NCBI GenBank assembly: GCA_017881585.1
Contig: JADGQS010000003.1
Coordinates: 1 to 61,840 of the forward strand
From: Gemmatimonadaceae bacterium
Lineage (GTDB): Bacteria; Gemmatimonadota; Gemmatimonadetes; Gemmatimonadales; Gemmatimonadaceae
DNA length: 61,840 bases
Direction of reading: 5' to 3'
Shown: positions 10,432 to 18,985 of the stretch, one piece after another
How positions within the stretch are numbered: the stretch's first letter is position 1
Layout of the letters: each line of letters starts with the position of its first letter
Notes under the pieces: model-generated
Databases searched by the model: none
Told to the model about the DNA's origin: nothing
Seen by the model: the letters and a program-made list of their open reading frames with translations, nothing else
Translations under genes and position numbers: made by a program

Positions 10432-11202
10432 ATGACGCGCTGGGTGCAGCGCCTGCTGATCGCCAACGTCGGGATGTACTTCGTCCAGCAGACGATGCCC
10501 GGCGTGACCGACAGCTTGATGTTCGTCCCGGTTCTCGCGCTCGCGCGACCGTGGTCGATCATCACGTACATGTTCCTGCACGGGAGCATCACGCACATCC
10601 TGTTCAACATGATCGGGCTCTTTTTCTTCGGCCCGCGCGTGGAGCAGCGGCTCGGTGCGAGCCGGTTCCTCTGGCTCTACTTTCTGAGCGGCATTTCGGG
10701 AGCGCTCCTCCACCTCTGGCTGGCGCCGCACTCTCCGATCATCGGCGCGTCGGCGGCGATCTACGGCGTCGTGCTGGCGTTCGCGCGCTTCTGGCCCACC
10801 GACAAGATCTACATCTGGGGCGTCCTTCCGCTCGAGGCTCGCTGGCTGGTGGGCATCACCGTCGTCATGGCGATCTACAGCGGACTCAACGGCTCCACCG
10901 GCGGCGTCGCCGATTTCGCGCACCTGGGAGGATATGTGGGCGCCTATTTGTACCTGCGCTGGCTCGAAGAGACGAAGGGAAGCAAGCGGTTCAGGGAGCT
11001 CGCGGTGACCGCGCCACCCGACCGGCAGCTCTCGAACTGGAAGCGCGTCAACATGCAGTCGGTGCACGAGTTGAACCGCGACGAGGTAAACCGCATTCTC
11101 GACAAGATCAGCGCGTCGGGGCTCGGCAGCCTCACGCCGCAAGAGAAGCAGTTTCTCTCGAACTTCGTGCCGCCCGACGACCGCGTCACGCCCGCTTCGT
11201 AA
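10432..11202 (+). CDS. Rhomboid-family intramembrane serine protease
   Basis: The 256-residue membrane protein has about six TM helices. The rhomboid core is complete: H55xxxN59 (HILFN), catalytic Ser107 in GASAA, and His164 in [11 protein letters not shown], the Ser-His dyad that cuts substrates inside the membrane. After the TM core, a soluble C-terminal region of about 80 residues ends with '[20 protein letters not shown]...LTPQEKQFL', a tail seen in many environmental rhomboids that pack next to TM proteins. It lies 74 bases after the RND operon. Substrates are unknown. Confidence 0.93.
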   Translation: MTRWVQRLLIANVGMYFVQQTMPGVTDSLMFVPVLALARPWSIITYMFLHGSITHILFNMIGLFFFGPRVEQRLGASRFLWLYFLSGISGALLHLWLAPHSPIIGASAAIYGVVLAFARFWPTDKIYIWGVLPLEARWLVGITVVMAIYSGLNGSTGGVADFAHLGGYVGAYLYLRWLEETKGSKRFRELAVTAPPDRQLSNWKRVNMQSVHELNRDEVNRILDKISASGLGSLTPQEKQFLSNFVPPDDRVTPAS

Positions 11203-11216
11203 GACGTCTTCCACAT

Positions 11217-11437
11217 GAGGTCTTCTTCTCCGTCGCGCACGACTCAACCGAACTCAACCGGCAGGGTCCGGACGAAGGCACGCAGTACCGGTCGGCGATT
11301 TTCTACGCCAACGCCGATCAGCAGCGCGCCGCGCAGGCCGCCATGCTCATCATCTCACGCAGCCCTACATCGTCTACAACGACCTTCCGAAGGTCGAGAA
11401 CCTGAAGACCAGATATCCCGAGTTGTACCGTCCGTAA
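11217..11437 (+). pseudogene. msrA: Remnant of peptide methionine sulfoxide reductase A
   Basis: Two pieces in different frames read like the C-terminal half of MsrA. The first (from 11217) reads '[20 protein letters not shown]' and then '[20 protein letters not shown]', the MsrA substrate-binding region. After about 11350 the reading frame changes and continues '[19 protein letters not shown]', then 'TRYPELYRP' and a stop at 11437. The N-terminal half with the catalytic GCFWC motif is absent, and residues between the two pieces are missing. There is no start codon or ribosome site. This is a decayed fragment and cannot make an active enzyme. Confidence 0.8.
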
Positions 11438-11456
11438 CCCCATAGCTCCCTACCCC

Positions 11457-14400
11457 ATGCGCACAGTTCGCACGCTGCCGCTGCTGCCGCTGCTGGCACT
11501 GCTGGCATTCGCCTCCGCCGTACCACTCGCGGCGCAGCAGCCCGACTCGCTCACGATCGCCGGCATGCGCTGGCGCAACATCGGACCCGCCAACCATCAG
11601 GGCCGCGTCACGGACGTGCAGGGAATTCCGTGGCCTTCGCGCACGTTCTACGTCGCGAGCGCGGGCGGCGGAGTATGGAAGTCTACGAATGCCGGCACGA
11701 CGTTCCGTCCGGTGTTCGAGAACGAGCACGTCTCCTCCGGAGGGATGCTCGCGATCGCGCCGAGCGACACGAACGTCGTGTATTACGGCACGGGCGAGCC
11801 GAACTCGCGCAACTCCATCTCTCCCGGCGCCGGCGTCTACAAGACGACGAATGGCGGCAAAAGCTGGGAGTTCATCGGCCTCAAGGAGACCGAACAGATC
11901 GGCCGCATCGTCGTGCATCCCCACGATCCGAACACGGTGTATATCGCCGCGCTCGGCCACGCGTGGGGGCCCAACAAGGAGCGCGGCCTCTACAAGAGCA
12001 CCGACGGCGGCAAGACCTGGGCACTGAAAAAGTTCATCAGCGACAAGGCCGGCTTCGTCGACGTGGCGCTCGATCCGCGCGATCCGAACGTCGTGTGGGC
12101 ATCGAGTTACGAGCGCGTGCGCGGGCCGTACTTCCTGCAGTCCGGCGGGCCGGGTTCCGCGTTGTGGAAGAGCACGGACGCCGGCGAAACGTGGACCGAG
12201 GTGAAGGGCGGCGGATTCCCCGAGACGATGAAGGGGCGCATCAGCATCGCCATCGCGGCGTCGGATCCGAACGTCATGTACACGCAGGTCGAGGCGGACA
12301 CGACGGCGAATCCGAAGAAGGATCCCAAGGTGAAGGCGCAGAAGTCGCCGACAGGGCTCTATCGATCCGCGGACGGCGGCAAGACGTGGGAGAAGGTGAA
12401 CGACGAGAACACGCGTCCGTTCTACTACTCGCAGGTCCGCGTGGACCCGACGAATACGAACCACGTGTTCTGGTCGAGCACGCCGATCAAGTTTTCGCTC
12501 GACGGGGGCAAGACCACCGGCAACACCACGAACAGCGTGCACGTCGACCATCACGCGATGTGGATCGATCCGAAGGATCCGTCGCACATCATCGTCGGTG
12601 ACGACGGCGGCGTGGCGCAGACGTGGGATTCCGGCGGCAACTGGGACTCGATGAACCAGCTCCCGATCGGCCAATATTACAACGTCTCGTTCGACATGGC
12701 GGTGCCGTACCACGTCTGCGGCGGCGCGCAGGACAACGGCGCGTGGTGCGGGCCGAGCCGCCGCCGCACGGGCACGATCACGAACTCGATGTGGTTCACG
12801 TTCAACGGCGGCGACGGATTCGTCACCGCGCAGGACCCGACCAACCCCGACATCATCTACGGCGAGTCGCAGGGCGGAAACATCGGTCGCTACGTGGTCT
12901 CGACGGGCGAGCGTTTCGGCCTCGTGAAGCCGCAGTGGCGCCCCAAGTACATCCAGTGGGAGGATTCGGTCGTCGTGCAGTGGCCCGACACGACCAAGCC
13001 GCTGTCGAAGGACGAGAAGAAGCGCGTGGACGGATTCCGCGCGACGCAGAAGCGCGACTCGGTCGATCTCGACATGCGCTGGAACTGGAACACGCCGTTC
13101 CTCATTTCGAAGCACAATCCGCAGGTGCTGTACTTCGGCGCGAACCGCGTGCTGAAGTCGACGAAGATGGGCGACGACATGTACCCGATCTCGCCGGACC
13201 TTTCCTACGCGGACACGACGAAGATCCGCATCTCGACGCAGACGACGGGTGGCATCACGACGGACGCGACGGGCGCGGAGACGTTCGGCACGATCGTCTC
13301 GCTGAACGAGTCGCCGGTCCGCGCGGGAATCCTGTTCGCCGGCACCGACGACGGCCGCCTCTGGACGTCATGGAACGACGGCGGCAGCTGGAACGAGGTC
13401 ACGAAGAACGTGACATCCATTCCGGCGGGCACCTACGTGTCGCGCATCGAGCCCTCGCACTTCGATTCGCTCACGTTCTATGTGACGTACGACAACCACC
13501 GCCGCAATGACTTCACGCCGTACGTGCTCGCCACGAACGACGGTGGCAAGACCTTCAAATCGGTCGCGAGCAACCTGCCGACGGGCGGCCCCGACTTCGC
13601 GTACGTGATTCGCGAGGATCTCAAGAACCAGGACCTGCTCTTCGTGGGAACGGACGTGGGCGCATACGTCTCGACGAACAGGGGACAGAGCTGGCAAAAG
13701 TTCATGGCCGGGCTCCCGACCACGCCGGTGATGGACTTGCAGATTCATCCGCGCGATGGCGAGCTCATCGCCGCCACGCACGGCAGGGGCTTCTGGATCG
13801 CGGACATCGCGCCGCTGCAGCAGTGGAACGCACAGATGGCCGACAAGGCGGTGCATCTCTTCACGCCGAAACCCGCATTCCAGTGGGGTGAGCACGCGTT
13901 CGACGGGCAGTCGGTGGGCCAGAAGCTGTTCGAGGTGCAGAGCCCGACGTATGGCGCGGAAATCGTCTACCGCGTGACGCAGCCGGTGACGGGTCAGGTG
14001 AAGGTGATCGTGCAGGACGCGCGCGGCGACACGCTCGCCACGCTCAACGGCCCCGGCCGCGCCGGCATCCAGCGCGTGGTCTGGAACTATCGCGGCAAGG
14101 CGGCGCCGTCCATCGCGCTCTCGCCAGCCGGCAAGCGCGATTCGATCACGAACGCGCGCAAGCTCGCGACGCTGCTCGACACGGTCGAGAAGGAAGGCAC
14201 GCTCCCGAAGTCGACGGTCGACCGCATTCGCGCGGTGATGGCAAGCGGTGAGGGACTCCAGGGATTGTTCCCGGGCGGATTCGGCGGCGGTGGTGGCGGC
14301 GGCCGCGGCGGATTCAACGAGCGACCCGGCGAGAACATGACGCCGGCACCCGGCGCCCGCGGCGCTGGCGGCGGACGCGGCGCAGGCGTTCCGGCGGGCG

Positions 14401-14708
14401 CGGTTCCGGCAGGTGCGGTTCCGGCAGGTGCCGCGCCGGGCGGCGCGCCCGGCGCTGACGCTCCGATCGACCCGCAGGCGATGTTCGCCGCGCTCGGCGG
14501 CGGCGGACGCGGTTCGGCGCTCGCGCTGATCTTCGGCGGTGGCGGCGGCCGCGGCGGTCCGCCGCCGGTAGTCGGGACGGGCGACTACCTCGTGTCAATC
14601 ACGATCAACGGGCAGACGCAGAAGCAGGTGCTGCACGTCGAGCGCGCGAGCGGAACGGGCGGCGGCGGCGGCGGATTCGAGGAGCTGCTGCGCAAGATCA
14701 AGAAATAG
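11457..14708 (+). CDS. Large secreted VPS10/BNR-repeat (sortilin-like) protein
   Basis: The 1083-residue exported protein has a signal peptide ending near AAQQ. Many BNR/Asp-box repeats (such as 'STDGGKTW', 'TTNGGKSWEF', 'TNRGQSWQKF') form one or two large propellers over residues 40-790, as in VPS10-domain 'glycosyl hydrolase' proteins. A beta-rich domain follows. A long Gly/Ala/Pro-rich region (about 935-1045) contains runs of Gly/Arg and a PAGAV repeat, and the end is charged (EELLRKIKK). Such proteins are abundant in Gemmatimonadota and related soil bacteria; their enzyme activity is unproven. It ends 2 bases before the convergent dctA gene. Confidence 0.88.
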   Translation: MRTVRTLPLLPLLALLAFASAVPLAAQQPDSLTIAGMRWRNIGPANHQGRVTDVQGIPWPSRTFYVASAGGGVWKSTNAGTTFRPVFENEHVSSGGMLAIAPSDTNVVYYGTGEPNSRNSISPGAGVYKTTNGGKSWEFIGLKETEQIGRIVVHPHDPNTVYIAALGHAWGPNKERGLYKSTDGGKTWALKKFISDKAGFVDVALDPRDPNVVWASSYERVRGPYFLQSGGPGSALWKSTDAGETWTEVKGGGFPETMKGRISIAIAASDPNVMYTQVEADTTANPKKDPKVKAQKSPTGLYRSADGGKTWEKVNDENTRPFYYSQVRVDPTNTNHVFWSSTPIKFSLDGGKTTGNTTNSVHVDHHAMWIDPKDPSHIIVGDDGGVAQTWDSGGNWDSMNQLPIGQYYNVSFDMAVPYHVCGGAQDNGAWCGPSRRRTGTITNSMWFTFNGGDGFVTAQDPTNPDIIYGESQGGNIGRYVVSTGERFGLVKPQWRPKYIQWEDSVVVQWPDTTKPLSKDEKKRVDGFRATQKRDSVDLDMRWNWNTPFLISKHNPQVLYFGANRVLKSTKMGDDMYPISPDLSYADTTKIRISTQTTGGITTDATGAETFGTIVSLNESPVRAGILFAGTDDGRLWTSWNDGGSWNEVTKNVTSIPAGTYVSRIEPSHFDSLTFYVTYDNHRRNDFTPYVLATNDGGKTFKSVASNLPTGGPDFAYVIREDLKNQDLLFVGTDVGAYVSTNRGQSWQKFMAGLPTTPVMDLQIHPRDGELIAATHGRGFWIADIAPLQQWNAQMADKAVHLFTPKPAFQWGEHAFDGQSVGQKLFEVQSPTYGAEIVYRVTQPVTGQVKVIVQDARGDTLATLNGPGRAGIQRVVWNYRGKAAPSIALSPAGKRDSITNARKLATLLDTVEKEGTLPKSTVDRIRAVMASGEGLQGLFPGGFGGGGGGGRGGFNERPGENMTPAPGARGAGGGRGAGVPAGAVPAGAVPAGAAPGGAPGADAPIDPQAMFAALGGGGRGSALALIFGGGGGRGGPPPVVGTGDYLVSITINGQTQKQVLHVERASGTGGGGGGFEELLRKIKK
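14386..14430 (+). repeat. 15-bp tandem repeat in the VPS10 protein gene
   Basis: Three adjacent 15-base units encode a PAGAV-type repeat. The second and third (14401-14415, 14416-14430; CGGTTCCGGCAGGTG) are identical and the first is diverged. Copy number may vary between strains. Confidence 0.75.
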
Positions 14709-14710
14709 CG

Positions 14711-15982
14711 TCAGCGGTTCAGGTTCATGCGCGCCTCGGCGAGTTCGGTGGTCGCCGAGGCGCGCATGTTTTCGTCGAACTCGTTTTCGCTGCGCGAGAT
14801 CACGAGCGTCGCAACGCCGTTGCCGATGAGGTTCGTGATCGCGCGCGCCTCGCTCATGAAGCGGTCGACGCCAAGGAGCAGCGCGATCCCCTCGATCGGC
14901 ACCACCTTCATCGCGGCGAGGGTGCTCGCAAGTACGATGAAGCCGGAGCCGGTGACGCCGGCGGCGCCCTTCGACGTGATCATGAGAACCGCGAGGATCC
15001 CGATCTGCTGCACGAGCGTGAGCGGCACGCCGTACACCTGCGCGATGAAGACCGTCGCCATCGAGAGATAGATGCTCGTACCGTCGAGGTTGAACGAGTA
15101 TCCCGTAGGCACCACGAGCCCCACCACGGGCCGCGCGCAGCCGTACCGCTCGAGCTTGGCCATCATGCTTGGCAGCGCGGCTTCGGACGAGCTCGTCCCG
15201 AGGACAATTAGTATCTCTTCACGAATATATTTTAGGTACGCCCACAGGCTGAACCCGTACCACCGCATGATCAGGTTCAGCACCACGAAGACGAACAGGA
15301 ACATCGTGAGGTAGACGTCGAGCATCAGCCGCCCGAGCGGCAACAGCGTCTGCAGCCCGAAGTTCCCGACCGTGAACGCCATCGCGCCGAACGCGCCGAG
15401 CGGCGCGACCTTCATAATGAGCGCCACGATCCGGAAGAAGACGTCGAGCGTCGTCTCGAGCACGCTGGTGAGCGGCGCGGCGCTCCCGCGGAGCATCACC
15501 ATCGCGAACCCGAAGAGGACGGCGAAGAACACGATCTGCAGGATGTCGCCCTGCGCGAACGCGTCCACGGCGCTCGACGGCACGATGTGCGTCACGAAAT
15601 CGACGAACGTCATTCCCTGCCCCTGCGCCGCGTACGCGGACACGTCGCCCTTGGGCATCGCGCTTACGTCAAGCCCCGCGCCGGGCTTCGTGACGTTCAC
15701 CACGGTGAGCCCGATCGCGAGCGCGACCGTCGACACGATCTCGAAGTAGAGGAGGGCCTTCCCGCCCACGCGGCCGATCTTCTTCACGTCGGCGATGCGC
15801 GCGATGCCCAGCACGATCGTGAGGAAGATGATCGGCCCGATCACCATCTTCACGAGCTTCACGAACGTGTCGCCGAGCGGGCGCATCTGCTTCGCGAGCG
15901 CCGGATCGAGCACGCCGAGCGCGACGCCGCAGGCGACGGCGAACAGCACTTGCGCGGTGAGATTGCGCGAGAGGCGTTTCAC
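14711..15982 (-). CDS. dctA: C4-dicarboxylate:cation symporter DctA
   Basis: The 423-residue inner-membrane symporter takes up succinate, fumarate and malate with protons or sodium. The DAACS family signature is complete: N-terminal 'LVKMVIGPIIFLTIVLGI', the Ser-rich hairpin 'GTSSSEAALPSMM', 'PTGYSFNLDGTSIYL' and 'SKGAAGVTGSGF'. Length matches DctA/GltP proteins. The dicarboxylate assignment over glutamate rests on overall similarity. A block of about 12 AT-rich codons (15204-15239) just before the Ser-rich motif contrasts with the rest of the gene. The gene converges on the VPS10 gene, and its last codons hold a 17-bp inverted repeat. Confidence 0.9.
   Translation of the reverse strand: MKRLSRNLTAQVLFAVACGVALGVLDPALAKQMRPLGDTFVKLVKMVIGPIIFLTIVLGIARIADVKKIGRVGGKALLYFEIVSTVALAIGLTVVNVTKPGAGLDVSAMPKGDVSAYAAQGQGMTFVDFVTHIVPSSAVDAFAQGDILQIVFFAVLFGFAMVMLRGSAAPLTSVLETTLDVFFRIVALIMKVAPLGAFGAMAFTVGNFGLQTLLPLGRLMLDVYLTMFLFVFVVLNLIMRWYGFSLWAYLKYIREEILIVLGTSSSEAALPSMMAKLERYGCARPVVGLVVPTGYSFNLDGTSIYLSMATVFIAQVYGVPLTLVQQIGILAVLMITSKGAAGVTGSGFIVLASTLAAMKVVPIEGIALLLGVDRFMSEARAITNLIGNGVATLVISRSENEFDENMRASATTELAEARMNLNR
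14726..14768. terminator. 17-bp perfect inverted repeat after the VPS10 gene, inside the 3' end of dctA
   Basis: CATGCGCGCCTCGGCGA at 14726-14742 is exactly complementary to 14752-14768, with a 9-base loop. It starts 18 bases after the VPS10 stop codon, the right place for a hairpin terminator, but it lies within the last codons of the convergent dctA gene. No long T-run follows. Confidence 0.6.
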
Positions 15983-16004
15983 GACGGAAGAAGAAAGGCG
16001 CCGG

Positions 16005-17585
16005 TCAGGGCAGGCGCAATGCCGACGCGCCGCTCGCCTTCCCCACGCGGTCCACCGCGGTCACCGCGATCAGGTCGGGACGCAACGCAGTGCCACTGGA
16101 CGGTGGAATGCAGAACACGTGCATGGCGCCGTCGATCACGTGCGTCTCCCACGAGCCAGCCGTGCGAAGCTGAATCATCCACCAGCGCACCGCCGCGGCC
16201 GACCCGGGCGCGATGAGCAGCGTGTCGGCTTCCGCGCCCCGCTTGAGTCCGGTCACCGGGTCCGCGGGAGTGCCGGCCATCATCCAGGACGACTCGGGCA
16301 CCAGCGCCGGCTGGGCGTACACCGTGCGCCGGAGCACCGTTCCCACGCTGTCGCGATCGGAGAGGAACGATTCCATCGAGAAGTACACCTCGCCATCGGC
16401 CGCGGGCTGGTCGCGTGTGGCGAGCACCTGTGCGACGATCTCCCCGCTGCGCCACTCGGTGGCCGCGCCCGTTCGCACGCCCGACGTGTAGAGTCCCGGC
16501 CACAGGTGGCGCTGCCGCGCGTTCTGCGCCGCCCACCACCGCATCAACAGGCCGTAGCTGCGCTCCTCGTCCACGCGCCGGTAGAGCTGCGGCGAGAGAT
16601 AGTCCACCCATCCGTTCGTGAACCACTTTCGCGAATCCGCATAGAGCGTGGCGTACGCGTCGAGTCCGGTGGTGACCGACTCCGGATATCCCGGTCGCCA
16701 GAGCTGGAACGGCGAGATTCCGAACTTTACCCACGGTTTCTCCTTCGCGATCTCCTTGTGCAGCGTCTCGATCAGTCCGTCGACGTTGGCCCGTCGCCAG
16801 TCGTCGCGCGCGAGCTTGCCGCCATGCCTCTTGTACGCCTTCCAGCTCCGGTCGTCGGGAAAATCCGTGGAACCGTTCGGACGGCGCTCGGGATACGGAT
16901 AGAAGTAGTCGTCGAGATGCACGCCATCGATGTCGTAGCGCTTTACCACGTCGAGCACCACGCGCAGCGTCTGCGCGCGCACCGCCGGCTCGCCCGGATC
17001 CATCCAGAGCTGCGTGCCGTACTTCTTCACGAGTTCGGGATGACGCCGCGCGATGTGCGTCGACGCGAGCGGCCCTTTTGCCGACGGTTCCTTCGCGCGG
17101 TACGGATTGAACCACGCGTGCAGCTCGAGCCCGCGCGCGTGCGCCTGCGCCACCGCAAACTGCAGCGGATCCCAAAGCGGCGCCGGCGGGACCCCTTGCC
17201 TGCCCGTCAGATACTCCGACCATGGTTCGATCTTCGATGCGTAGAGTGCGTCGCCCGCCGGCCGCACCTGCAGGAGCACCGCATTGAGCCCGAGCGCCGC
17301 CGCGCGATCCATCAGCGCGATGAGCTCGGCCTTCGCGAGCGAGGGCGGCAGGCCCGGTTTCGACGGCCAGTCGAGGTTGCGCACGCTCGCGACCCATACG
17401 CCGCGAAACTCTCGCATGACCGGAGGCGGCACGCAGGCTGTATCGGCTTGCGGACAGGGAACCACCGGCGCCGGCGGCAGCGGAACCGAATGCGCAACCG
17501 GCTGCGAGAGGAGCACCGGCGGCGTGCCGCCGAGGCACACGACCGCCGCGAGGATGCATAGGCGCGACATGGCGCGCGGCTGCAT
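16005..17585 (-). CDS. Secreted family-10-like glycoside hydrolase (DUF187/YngK type)
   Basis: The protein has about 526 residues with an N-terminal signal sequence (MSRLCILAAVV region). It matches the DUF187 'glycosyl hydrolase-like 10' TIM-barrel family: 'EFRGVWVASVRNLDWPS' at the start of the barrel, 'LNAVLLQVRPAGDALY', 'LELHAWFNPYRA', 'YDIDGVHLDDYFYPYP' and 'WVDYLSPQLYR'. Relatives act on peptidoglycan or other envelope glycans. The ATG at 17585 overlaps the stop of the SCO1 gene (ATGTGATG), so translation is probably coupled; a second ATG at 17570 would give a shorter signal peptide. Confidence 0.87.
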   Translation of the reverse strand: MQPRAMSRLCILAAVVCLGGTPPVLLSQPVAHSVPLPPAPVVPCPQADTACVPPPVMREFRGVWVASVRNLDWPSKPGLPPSLAKAELIALMDRAAALGLNAVLLQVRPAGDALYASKIEPWSEYLTGRQGVPPAPLWDPLQFAVAQAHARGLELHAWFNPYRAKEPSAKGPLASTHIARRHPELVKKYGTQLWMDPGEPAVRAQTLRVVLDVVKRYDIDGVHLDDYFYPYPERRPNGSTDFPDDRSWKAYKRHGGKLARDDWRRANVDGLIETLHKEIAKEKPWVKFGISPFQLWRPGYPESVTTGLDAYATLYADSRKWFTNGWVDYLSPQLYRRVDEERSYGLLMRWWAAQNARQRHLWPGLYTSGVRTGAATEWRSGEIVAQVLATRDQPAADGEVYFSMESFLSDRDSVGTVLRRTVYAQPALVPESSWMMAGTPADPVTGLKRGAEADTLLIAPGSAAAVRWWMIQLRTAGSWETHVIDGAMHVFCIPPSSGTALRPDLIAVTAVDRVGKASGASALRLP

Positions 17586-18178
17586 CACATCAGCCGCTTC
17601 AGATCCGACGCGATCTCATCCGGCTTCGACCCGGGCGCGAAAACGAACTTCATCCTGCCGTCGCCGTCCACGAAATACACGCCCGCCGGATGCGACACGC
17701 CGTACTCGCCCATCTTCATTCCCGGCATCTCCTCGCGCTCGACCGCGAAACCCCACGCGGTCTTGATGCTGTCGAGCTGCGCCGCCGACGCGACGAGGCC
17801 CGTGAACGTCGAGTCGAACTGCCGGGCGTAGCGCTGCGCGACCTGCGGCGTGTCGCGTTCGGGATCGACACTCACGAAGACGAAGTGCACCGCGGCGCCC
17901 TTCGATCCGAGTAGCCCCCTCGCACGGGCCCAGTCGCCCAGCGTCGTCGGGCACGCGTCGGGGCAATGCGTGTAGCCGAAATAGACGAACGTGAGCTGTC
18001 CGTGCTGCGCGGCGAGATCGAACGCGCGGCCCTGCGCGTCGGCGAGGTGAAGCGCCGGCGCGGGCAGTGGATCGTCGATGAGCGTGCCGTGCTCGGGCGG
18101 TTTTGCCCGGCACGCCAGGATCAGGACGACGGCGGCGGCGGCCGTGAGGGTGCGAACGGAGTGCGCAGGCATCATCAT
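17585..18178 (-). CDS. senC: SCO1/SenC-family copper chaperone lipoprotein
   Basis: The 197-residue lipoprotein (lipobox LILAC, Cys23) has a thioredoxin-like fold. The copper-binding CxxxC (C72PDAC76P) and the distal His163 (SHPAGVYF) are both present. This is the set needed to deliver copper to the CuA site of cytochrome c oxidase, so it acts on the outer face of the inner membrane. No oxidase genes are in the window. It is the first gene of a two-gene unit with the glycosidase and is divergent from the SDR at 18221. Confidence 0.93.
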   Translation of the reverse strand: MMMPAHSVRTLTAAAAVVLILACRAKPPEHGTLIDDPLPAPALHLADAQGRAFDLAAQHGQLTFVYFGYTHCPDACPTTLGDWARARGLLGSKGAAVHFVFVSVDPERDTPQVAQRYARQFDSTFTGLVASAAQLDSIKTAWGFAVEREEMPGMKMGEYGVSHPAGVYFVDGDGRMKFVFAPGSKPDEIASDLKRLM

Positions 18179-18220
18179 AAAGCCAAATGTAACGTGGCAG
18201 TCTCCAGCTTCGGAGTGCGC

Positions 18221-18985
18221 ATGACGGCGAATCGCTTTTCACTCGATGGCAACGTGGCGCTCGTGACCGGCGGGACGCGCGGAATCGGCAAGGCCATCGC
18301 GCTCGCGTTCGCCGAGGCGGGCGCACGCGTCATGGTCGCGAGCCGCAAACCGGAAGCGGTCGAATCCACGGTGAAGGAACTGCAGGCCGCCGGCGCGAAC
18401 GCCGAGGGCATCGCGGCGAACGTCGGGAAGCCCGGCGAAGCGAAACGGCTCGTGGACGCAACCGTCTCCGCGTTCGGCGACATCGGCATCCTCGTGAACA
18501 ACGCGGCCGTGAATCCCGTCTTCGGGCCGGTCGAGAACACCGAAACCGACGCATTCGACAAGATCATCGCCGTGAACGTTCGCGCCCCGTTCGATCTCGC
18601 CAAGGCGGCGCGCCCGCATTTCATCTCGCGCGGCGGTGGAGTGGTGCTGAACATCGCGAGCATCGGCGCCATCACACCCGATGCCGGACTTGGCATCTAC
18701 AGCGTGAGCAAAGCCGCCCTCGTCTCGCTGACGCAGGTCCTGGCGAAGGAATGGGGCAAGGACAAGATTCGCGCGAACGCGATCTGTCCCGGTCTCATCA
18801 GGACGGATTTCAGCAGCACGCTCTGGCAGAACGAACGAATTCTCGCGCATATGATGAACCGCCAGGCCATCCCGACCCTGGGCGAGCCCGACGACATCGC
18901 GGGGCTCGCGCTATTCTTGTGCAGCGATGCCGGGCGATTCTGCACCGGCGGGATCCACATGGCGGATGGAGGATACACCGCATGA
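18221..18985 (+). CDS. Short-chain dehydrogenase/reductase (complete active site)
   Basis: The 254-residue classical SDR has the NAD(P)-binding glycine motif TGGTRGIG (about residues 16-23), 'LVNNAAVN', catalytic Ser in 'NIASIGAI', and the Tyr/Lys pair YSVSK. It is probably a cytosolic oxidoreductase; the substrate is unknown. ATG at 18221 is chosen because the Rossmann fold starts right after it and a GGAG lies six bases upstream. The open frame upstream overlaps the divergent SCO1 gene and is not expected to be translated. It overlaps the next gene by ATGA. Confidence 0.9.
   Translation: MTANRFSLDGNVALVTGGTRGIGKAIALAFAEAGARVMVASRKPEAVESTVKELQAAGANAEGIAANVGKPGEAKRLVDATVSAFGDIGILVNNAAVNPVFGPVENTETDAFDKIIAVNVRAPFDLAKAARPHFISRGGGVVLNIASIGAITPDAGLGIYSVSKAALVSLTQVLAKEWGKDKIRANAICPGLIRTDFSSTLWQNERILAHMMNRQAIPTLGEPDDIAGLALFLCSDAGRFCTGGIHMADGGYTA

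Noticed and set aside
11217-11437. msrA remnant considered as a live small gene
   Set aside because: The frame changes midway, the catalytic half is missing and there is no start signal.
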